64,000 bases of DNA from Cryobacterium sp. MP_M3 (GTDB lineage Bacteria; Actinomycetota; Actinomycetes; Actinomycetales; Microbacteriaceae): contig NZ_JADOVI010000015.1 of the NCBI RefSeq assembly GCF_015752155.1, positions 16,568-80,567 on the forward strand, read 5' to 3'. The notes beneath the pieces are model-generated. The model was not told the DNA's origin, did no database searches, and saw nothing but the letters and a program-made list of their open reading frames with translations. Shown here in pieces: positions 59,517 to 64,000 of the stretch (positions are counted from its first letter, which is position 1; every line of letters begins with the position of its first letter). A program made the translations under genes and the position numbers.

Positions 59517-60659
59517 TTATGGGTCTTGGTCGAGCGATCGGTTAGAGGCACCACTCTTCTGAACGATGAGTTGATCGAGTGCCGATGAAACGGCATCCAG
59601 GTCGCTGTCGAAGAGGTCCGAGTACACGTCGAGGGTTACCGCGGCGGAGGCGTGTCCGAGCATCCTCTGGACCGCCTTCACGTTCGCCCCGGCGCTGATC
59701 GCCAGGCTCGCCGCCGTGTGCCGCAGTTCGTGCGGCGTCAGCCCGGCGATGCCGACCTGCTCCGCGGCAGCGTCGAGCCAGCCCCGGCGAAACACCCTCC
59801 CGCGCAGCCATCCACCGCGGGCTGCAGCGAGGACAGGCTCGCCGCCCTGCCGACCGTCCACGAGCACACGCAGATCCGCGAGGATCGACGCCGGCACCGG
59901 GATCGAGCGGGCCTCATAGTCCTTGGGCTGGCCTTCGATCTGCAATCCGTCGATCTCGACCACGGTGTGCTGCACCTCGAGTCGGCCGCGCACGAAGTCA
60001 ATGTCCTGCACCCGCAGCCCGGAGGCCTCGCCCCAGCGCAGCCCGCAGTAGGCGAGCACCTTCGCGCGCAGCCCGTAGCCGTTGGAGTGCCCGAGGTACA
60101 TGCCTCGCCCGATCACGTCGACCGCCGCGGATAGGTCCCGAACTTGCTCGTGCGTCAGGTAGCGCTTCGATGCCTTGTGCACCTTCGGCAGGTTGAGGCC
60201 GTGGGCCGGATTGGACGCGAGCCTGCCGTCTTTGACGGCCATCTACAGGCTCCCGGACAGCACGTTGACGATCTTGCGCACGCTTGCTGGTCCCTGCGTC
60301 CTGGACAGCCCACTCGCCCAGGCCTGGACGGCCTGATGGATGAGTGCGCCGAGCGGGTAGTTGCCCAACTGGGGCCGGATGTGCCGAACGACGATGCCGC
60401 GCGCCCGCTCCCTGGACGTGGCGCGCCAGTCCGAGCGGCTGTCCATCCAGAGGTCGAGCCACTCCCCCACGAGCACCCGTGCTTTCGAGGGATCGACGTA
60501 GGCTCCGCGGCTCTTGTTGACCTCGATGTTCGCGAGGAAGAGTTCCGCATCACGCTTGGTGCGGAAGCCGCGCTTCTGCGTCTGGATATGGTCCGGCCGG
60601 CGATAGAGCACCCGATACCTTTTGCCCGAGGCCACTTGATAGGCGGTGATGCTTCCCAC
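59517..60659 (-). pseudogene. Tyrosine recombinase / integrase split by one in-frame amber codon
   Basis: One continuous frame of 380 codons interrupted only by TAG at 60243-60245, in the sequence SVRKIVNVLSGSL-stop-MAVKDGRLASNP, where related integrases have Gln (CAG). The first part (138 aa, GTG start with AGGAG) holds the arm-binding domain and most of the core-binding domain. The second (241 aa, ATG directly after the TAG) holds the full catalytic set: GLRWGEASG (Arg), TPHELRHTA (His, Arg), LGHASAAVTLDVY (His, Tyr). Reinitiation or readthrough could still give activity. Its site is the adjacent tRNA-Arg. Confidence 0.9.
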
Positions 60660-60974
60660 GATCCAGCTCCTGTCCGAGTCGACGTCGAGGACATCGTCCC
60701 CCGAACGACCGACAAGCGGCCGAATCGATCAATCGCCGGAACGAGGTCGATTCGTCGGCCGGTGTGCTCCGTCGCAATGATCGTGACTAACCACTCGCCT
60801 CGCCAGTACTTTTGTTCCATCTGCAGCCTCACGAACTGCCCGCGCTCCCCTTCTCGCCTCAGCACTCCTATTCAGAGTTCTCCCTTAGCCGCCTATCTCG
60901 GACTCCTCGTCTCCACTCTTACCTTCTCGTTTCTGTCTTTCTCTTTTCATTTCTTCTCCCTCCCCTATTCTCAT

Positions 60975-60998
60975 TTTCCATTTCCATTTCCATTTCCC
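60975..60998 (+). repeat. Hexamer repeat TTTCCA x3 plus TTTCCC
   Basis: Tandem hexamers at the end of the pyrimidine tract, overlapping the left arm of the long hairpin. Confidence 0.85.
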
Positions 60999-61102
60999 TG
61001 ATCAGCCACCACACCTTTACTTCCCAACCCCCTACACAGTGCCGTTGGGTGTGGGGGGTTGGGAAGGGAGCGCAGCGAGGGTGTGGTGGCTGATCAGGGA
61101 AA
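60993..61102. repeat. 110-nt two-tier hairpin
   Basis: Outer arms 60993-61015 and 61080-61102 (23 bp, perfect). Inner arms 61021-61032 and 61054-61065 (12 bp, perfect). Loop 61033-61053 contains ACAC/GTGT that can pair again. Internal loop of 5 nt versus 14 nt. Confidence 0.92.
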
Positions 61103-61116
61103 TATCGTCTTAAACC

Positions 61117-61157
61117 ATTCGTTTGCCTATTCGCTCTCAACGAATAGGCAAACGAAT
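61117..61157. repeat. Perfect 17-bp inverted repeat with iteron-like copies
   Basis: Arms ATTCGTTTGCCTATTCG (61117-61133) and its reverse complement (61141-61157), loop CTCTCAA. CAAACGAA recurs at 61149 and 61161, so this looks like a multi-copy protein-binding site. Confidence 0.9.
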
Positions 61158-61195
61158 ACCCAAACGAACAGGTCCCTGGTCAGCAACACGTACGA

Positions 61196-61208
61196 CCAGT
61201 TACACTGG
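61196..61208. promoter_or_regulatory. Inverted repeat CCAGT-TAC-ACTGG
   Basis: 5-bp arms just upstream of the XRE gene; second operator-like site. Confidence 0.35.
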
Positions 61209-61209
61209 T

Positions 61210-61225
61210 ATATCTACTTAGATAT
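61210..61225. promoter_or_regulatory. Operator-like palindrome ATATCTA-CT-TAGATAT
   Basis: Perfect 7-bp arms, AT-rich, 24 nt before the XRE start, overlapping the likely -10 (TAGATA/TATATC). Probable XRE autoregulation site. Confidence 0.6.
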
Positions 61226-61249
61226 GGCAGGAGAAAGGTTGGTGATCTG

Positions 61250-61825
61250 ATGACCGCATCAGTTCTGCTCCGCGCATCCCGCCAGCGCCGCGGCATCAGC
61301 CAGGCCGATCTCGCCGCCCGCGCCCTCACGAGCCAGCCCGACGTGTCATCGATCGAGAGCGGCCGCAGAGTCCCCACCGTCGACACATTGGAACGTCTGC
61401 TTCAGCAAACCGGCCACCGTCTTGTCGCTGTCCCAGGCATCGGGCCGGATGCTGTCGACACGGCCGATCGGATCGCGAGTGCTCTCCGCGGGCCGGGACG
61501 AGATGCCGCCTTGCGTGTCTTCCTCGACTACTCCGACCAGCTCGCGCGCGTGGCCGGAGCCGATCGGGTCATTCTGACTTTCGTCGAGCCAGCCTCGACC
61601 GGGTCCGCTGCGTGGGATGCCGCCCTGGCCGCCGTCGCTGAGCACTGGCTCAGCAAGGGAAAGTTGCCCAAGGCGCACTGGATCAACGATCCGAAACGGT
61701 TTCTTCCCAGCCCGCAGTCACCGCAGCTGGGCGAGTACGACCTCGAGCCCGACCCGACCAACGTGCCGCTGGCGTTCCTGCGTCGTAACGTGCTCCTTGA
61801 ACGAGAAACGCTGGCCAGCGTCTGA
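61250..61825 (+). CDS. XRE-type HTH regulator with C-terminal partner domain (candidate antitoxin)
   Basis: 191 aa. The N-terminal XRE helix-turn-helix (residues about 5-62: LLRASRQRRGISQADLAARA, then SSIESGRRVPTVDTLERLL) is followed by a domain of about 120 residues (STGSAAWDAALAAVAEHWLS; FLRRNVLLERETL) that I associate with actinobacterial HTH proteins paired with DUF6036-like nucleotidyltransferases. The upstream GGTGATC resembles an extended anti-SD complement. Stop overlaps the next start by 1 nt, the typical antitoxin-first layout. Confidence 0.8.
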   Translation: MTASVLLRASRQRRGISQADLAARALTSQPDVSSIESGRRVPTVDTLERLLQQTGHRLVAVPGIGPDAVDTADRIASALRGPGRDAALRVFLDYSDQLARVAGADRVILTFVEPASTGSAAWDAALAAVAEHWLSKGKLPKAHWINDPKRFLPSPQSPQLGEYDLEPDPTNVPLAFLRRNVLLERETLASV

Positions 61826-62397
61826 TGGCCGGCCCACTCGATCTCCATGACCTCGTTTCGGGCCTTCGTGAGGTCGTGACGCGAGCGCGTAAGACCGGCA
61901 TCCGTGACGTGTCTATCCGGATCGTTGGTGGAGCCGCGCTCCGGATCGCCTACTTCGAACGTGCGACTACCGCCGACATTGATGCCCAGATCCAACCGTT
62001 AGACCAGCTCGAGCCCATCATCAGGCAGATCGCGAGCGAACGGGATTGGCCGGCCGATTGGCTCAATGACAAAGCGACCATATTCATACCGCGCTGGGGG
62101 CGCTCAGTCGAATGGGAATCGCTCTTCGACGACGAGAACGTGTCCATCTGGATTGCACCCATCGAGGCTCTTCTGGCGATGAAGCTCAACGCCGCGAGGC
62201 CCGGTCGCGACACCGAAGACATCGTTCACCTCCTCGTCCTAAACGACATCCACACAGTCGCCGCCGCAGAGCAGCTCTTCGAAGATTTCTATCCAGGAGA
62301 CGCTCTGACCGAACGCGCCGTCCTGCTCCTCGAACGCATCTTCGCCAAGGGCCTTCCAAAACGACCATCAACTCCACCACGCCCCGATTTTTCCTGA
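61825..62397 (+). CDS. DUF6036-like nucleotidyltransferase-fold protein (candidate toxin)
   Basis: 190 aa. The nucleotidyltransferase-fold signature is visible: RIVGGAALRIAYFERATTADIDAQ contains GG and, about 20 residues later, the metal-binding D-x-D. A later acidic strand (DDENVSIWI) and the conserved MKLNAARPGRDTEDI segment complete the family pattern, shared loosely with AbiEii/MenT-type toxins. Coupled to the XRE gene (TGATGG). Function as a tRNA-modifying or NMP-transferring toxin is an inference from the fold and operon form. Confidence 0.75.
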   Translation: MAGPLDLHDLVSGLREVVTRARKTGIRDVSIRIVGGAALRIAYFERATTADIDAQIQPLDQLEPIIRQIASERDWPADWLNDKATIFIPRWGRSVEWESLFDDENVSIWIAPIEALLAMKLNAARPGRDTEDIVHLLVLNDIHTVAAAEQLFEDFYPGDALTERAVLLLERIFAKGLPKRPSTPPRPDFS

Positions 62398-62412
62398 TGA
62401 ATACCCTTGTTT

Positions 62413-62435
62413 GTGGCAACAAAATGGCAACACTT
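62413..62435 (+). repeat. Right arm-type integrase site candidate
   Basis: GTGGCAACAAAATGGCAACA start; 20/23 identical to the left site, same orientation, 100 bp inside attR. Confidence 0.65.
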
Positions 62436-62535
62436 GAGGGAAGACCAGCCTGATTCAGACCGATACGGCGTGATCATAATGTGCCCTCAATCAGGACTTT
62501 CCCCAAATCAGCGAAACGGCAAAACGGCCCAATTC

Positions 62536-62581
62536 GCCCTCCGGAGGCAGGGGCGGTAGTTCGGATCTGCCTGGGGGCACA
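62536..62581. repeat. Right attachment core (attR)
   Basis: Copy of the tRNA-Arg 3' half, lacking the 5' half; not a functional tRNA. Confidence 0.92.
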
Positions 62582-62842
62582 TCTTGTCGCGTGACAGTCC
62601 ATTTCGGACTTCTTGTGAAGTCAACCCGGCGAATCCGCGGCCCGTTTCCTTGTCGCAGTGGTGCACCCGCTTGATCCCCACGCCGGCGTTCGCCGGCTGT
62701 TCAGCCGCCCGCCCGCCGGGCAGCGCTGTCGGCAGCCCCCACCGCGCCGCCGACGAATCACGCGACCTCGTACAGGCCCTCGAGCGCGCTGCTGATCGAG
62801 CCGAAGATGAAGAGTGCGTAACCAGGGCTGGCGGTGATGCTC
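62582..62842. other. Gap after attR, with a possible gene remnant on the minus strand
   Basis: No complete gene. On the minus strand 62758-62838 reads ITASPGYALFIFGSISSALE and ends GLYEVA-stop with strongly coding-like codon use, directly after the stop of the next gene but in another frame; no start codon is available. It may be a frameshifted tail or a relic. Confidence 0.3.
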
Positions 62843-63094
62843 TCAGTACGCGGCGTCCGGAGTTGCAGTGACGAAATATGAGATGGCGGCCTCCAGACTC
62901 GTGAACCGGGCGTATTCGACGGGATCCACGAATTCCATGACCTCGTAGGCGCCGCGGTTCTTGTCGATGAAGCCGACGAGGGACAGCGCATTGTCGGTCG
63001 CGATCCTGCGGTCACTGATCCTCCACTCGTGCTCCGACAGGGCGACCACCTGAATGTCCTCTCGGGTGCGAGTTCTCGATCGATTGGTGATCAT
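62843..63094 (-). CDS. Unrecognised 83-residue protein
   Basis: Soluble, acidic/basic mixed (MITNRSRTRTREDIQVVALS start, EHEWRISDRRIATDNALS, YEVMEFVDPVEYARFTSLEA). AGAGGA lies 8 nt before the ATG, and codon use matches the neighbours, so it is probably real. The pattern of a short beta-rich domain ending in a helix that contains SLEAAISYF recalls small conserved Microbacteriaceae proteins; no function can be given. Confidence 0.65.
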   Translation of the reverse strand: MITNRSRTRTREDIQVVALSEHEWRISDRRIATDNALSLVGFIDKNRGAYEVMEFVDPVEYARFTSLEAAISYFVTATPDAAY

Positions 63095-63291
63095 GATGAT
63101 TCCTCTCTTCCAAGTCCCCTCGCAGAATACATTCGCATTCCGGCGATCGGTTGTGCGCCATGGCAGTGGCTGCGGCCCGGTTCGCACGGTGTTAATGTGG
63201 GTGCGATCAGGACGCCGATGAGAAACGGTGCCGCCCATCGTTTGAGTACGGTCCGGTGAACACGGTGCGCGCATCAAGGGAGAGCAACGAG

Positions 63292-63849
63292 ATGAGACCA
63301 CTTCGCTACTCGATCAACGTCACGCTCGACGGCTGCTGCCATCACGAGTCAGGGCTCCCCCCGGATGAGGAGTCGATGCGCTTCTGGACCGCCGAGATGG
63401 AGCGAGCCGATGCCCTGCTATTCGGCCGGGTGACCTACGAGATGATGGAGTCGGCGTGGCGGAAGCCGGCCACGGGCGCGTGGCCTGACTGGATGGATGA
63501 GTGGCAGATCCCGTTCGCGGAGACCATCGACCGGGCGAAGAAGTACGTCGTGTCGAGCACGCTGAGCGGGGTCGATTGGAATGCCGAGCTGGTGCGAGGC
63601 GACTTGGGGCAAGCGGTTCAGCGGCTCAAGCAGGAGTCAGGCGAGGGCCTCTGGGTGGGTGGCGTGACGCTCCCCCTGGCATTGGCCGATCTGGGACTGA
63701 TCGACGAGTACGAGTTTCTTGTGCAGCCGGTCCTTGCCGGACATGGGCCGACGTTGCTCGCCGGTCTGCGCGAGCGCATCCAGCTCGAGCTCGTGGACCG
63801 CCATGAGTTCCGGTCGGGAGCGGTCGCCCTGCGATACCGGCTCAGGTGA
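63292..63849 (+). CDS. RibD C-terminal / dihydrofolate-reductase-like protein
   Basis: 185 aa single-domain reductase: RPLRYSINVTLDGCCHHESG, ADALLFGRVTYEMME, KKYVVSSTL, GEGLWVGGVTLPLAL and VQPVLAGHGPTLL are the family blocks. Related proteins (YyaP/YwjB type) bind NADPH but their substrates are unknown. AAGGGAGAG supports the ATG at 63292. A possible TACGGT -10 is at 63247. Confidence 0.88.
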   Translation: MRPLRYSINVTLDGCCHHESGLPPDEESMRFWTAEMERADALLFGRVTYEMMESAWRKPATGAWPDWMDEWQIPFAETIDRAKKYVVSSTLSGVDWNAELVRGDLGQAVQRLKQESGEGLWVGGVTLPLALADLGLIDEYEFLVQPVLAGHGPTLLAGLRERIQLELVDRHEFRSGAVALRYRLR

Positions 63850-63854
63850 GTTAC

Positions 63855-63872
63855 GGCTTGACGGTCAAAGCC
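63855..63872. terminator. Short hairpin between convergent genes
   Basis: GGCTTGA-CGG-TCAAAGCC (one bulged A), 5 nt after the RibD-like stop; weak, no T-run. Confidence 0.35.
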
Positions 63873-64000
63873 GCTCGAAACCGCGAACCCGGACATCCTT
63901 CTCTGGCGAGCTGCTGCCGATGGCGGCCTGGATCCTCCGAATGATCGACCCGAGGATGCCCGACGAGAGAAGTCCTGAACCGAGTGGGCCCGCGGAGTCC
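63865..64000 (-). CDS. C-terminal end of an unidentified gene (partial, runs off right edge)
   Basis: Minus-strand frame of 44 codons to TGA at 63865-63867, including GPLGSGLLSSGILGSIIRRI and ending KDVRVRGFERL. Gly/Ser/Ile-rich composition and codon use look coding; no family assigned. Confidence 0.4.
   Translation of the reverse strand, partial: DSAGPLGSGLLSSGILGSIIRRIQAAIGSSSPEKDVRVRGFERL

Larger units (their letters stand above)
60660..61249. other. 590-bp non-coding divergent region with dense secondary structure
   Basis: Between the integrase (left) and the XRE gene (right). From left: about 200 bp without recognisable features, a roughly 100-bp pyrimidine-rich tract on the plus strand (about 60,900-60,998), a long hairpin (60,993-61,102), a 17-bp inverted repeat (61,117-61,157) and operator-like palindromes before the XRE gene. 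No convincing coding frame. It may be a replication, packaging or RNA-coding region. Confidence 0.7.
58705..62581. mobile_element. 3.8-kb integrative element in tRNA-Arg(CCG)
   Basis: Bounded by a 46-bp direct repeat of the tRNA 3' half. It contains arm-type repeats at both ends, a tyrosine integrase (nonsense-mutated), a small membrane protein, a 590-bp non-coding AT-rich region, and an XRE regulator plus nucleotidyltransferase pair. No replication, conjugation or capsid gene is present, so it would depend on a helper. The AT-rich stretches at 60,870-61,230 contrast with the flanking GC-rich chromosome. Confidence 0.88.

Noticed and set aside
60243..60659. Independent 138-residue phage protein
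   Set aside because: It is in the same frame as the following catalytic half and is the integrase N-terminus before an amber codon.
60155..60865. 236-codon minus-strand frame starting MEQKYWRGEWLVTIIATEHT as a possible excisionase
   Set aside because: Most of it overlaps the integrase in another frame, and the unique first part shows no excisionase or HTH pattern.
60919..61140. Small minus-strand frame with an EMEMEMENEN stretch
   Set aside because: Translation of the TTTCCA repeat and hairpin; no ribosome site and not protein-like.
62536..62581. Second tRNA-Arg gene
   Set aside because: Only the 3' half is present, without acceptor 5' strand or D arm; it is the attR copy.

Overview
The window is a high-GC, gene-dense actinobacterial chromosome segment. 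Gene order, the acidic/NQ-rich Rho extension, REP-like palindromes and abundant leaderless promoters point to the family Microbacteriaceae (a Cryobacterium/Leifsonia-like genome; the genus is an inference, not seen directly).

Layout. (1) 1-1,050: the start of a methionine ABC importer (metQ then metN, running off the left edge). (2) 1.2-10.4 kb: the conserved actinobacterial block ABC-F / ispE / rsmA / tatD / metG / rsmI with pmt divergent. The order matches Mycobacterium tuberculosis Rv1002c-Rv1011 except that no rpfB lies between tatD and rsmA. (3) 10.6-31.7 kb: individually promoted housekeeping and accessory genes: fatty acid desaturase, YeiH-type exporter, SolA-like flavoenzyme, CoA-binding protein, L-serine dehydratase, LysM lipoprotein, Gfo/Idh/MocA oxidoreductase, DUF3516 helicase, membrane-anchored sulfite-oxidase-like protein, TraR/DksA protein, a TetR-controlled heterodimeric ABC exporter, aldo/keto reductase, a carboxyethylornithine-synthase-like enzyme, ogt-tag repair operon and mdh. 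(4) 31.7-43.1 kb: the F1Fo ATP synthase operon (atpI-B-E-F-H-A-G-D-C) preceded by prmC, a Sua5/YwlC protein and a WecA-like transferase, followed by yaaA. (5) 43.1-46.3 kb: cysK-cysE, an isopenicillin-N-synthase-family oxygenase and a small secreted M15-like protein, inserted between prfA and prmC, which are usually neighbours. (6) 46.5-57.9 kb: argS / DUF2993 / lysA / hom / thrC / thrB / rho / prfA, the classical aspartate-family amino-acid and termination block, here without rpmE between rho and prfA.

(7) 58.7-62.6 kb: the main accessory feature. A 3.8-kb integrative element sits in the 3' end of a tRNA-Arg(CCG) gene. A 46-bp direct repeat of the tRNA 3' half (44/46 identical) marks both ends, and paired integrase arm-site-like repeats (two TGGCAACA copies each) lie just inside each end. 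The element holds a tyrosine integrase broken by one in-frame amber codon, a leaderless membrane protein, a 590-bp non-coding AT-rich region with a pyrimidine tract, a 110-nt long hairpin and a perfect 17-bp inverted repeat, and a coupled XRE regulator / nucleotidyltransferase-fold pair that looks like a toxin-antitoxin or defence cargo. (8) 62.8-64.0 kb: an unrecognised 83-residue protein, a RibD/DHFR-like reductase and the end of an unidentified gene.

Regulatory theme. At least 16 genes have a TANNNT -10 hexamer 6-9 nt before the start codon, i.e. predicted leaderless mRNAs. This fixes several GTG starts. Operon genes instead overlap by 1 or 4 nt and use Shine-Dalgarno sites.
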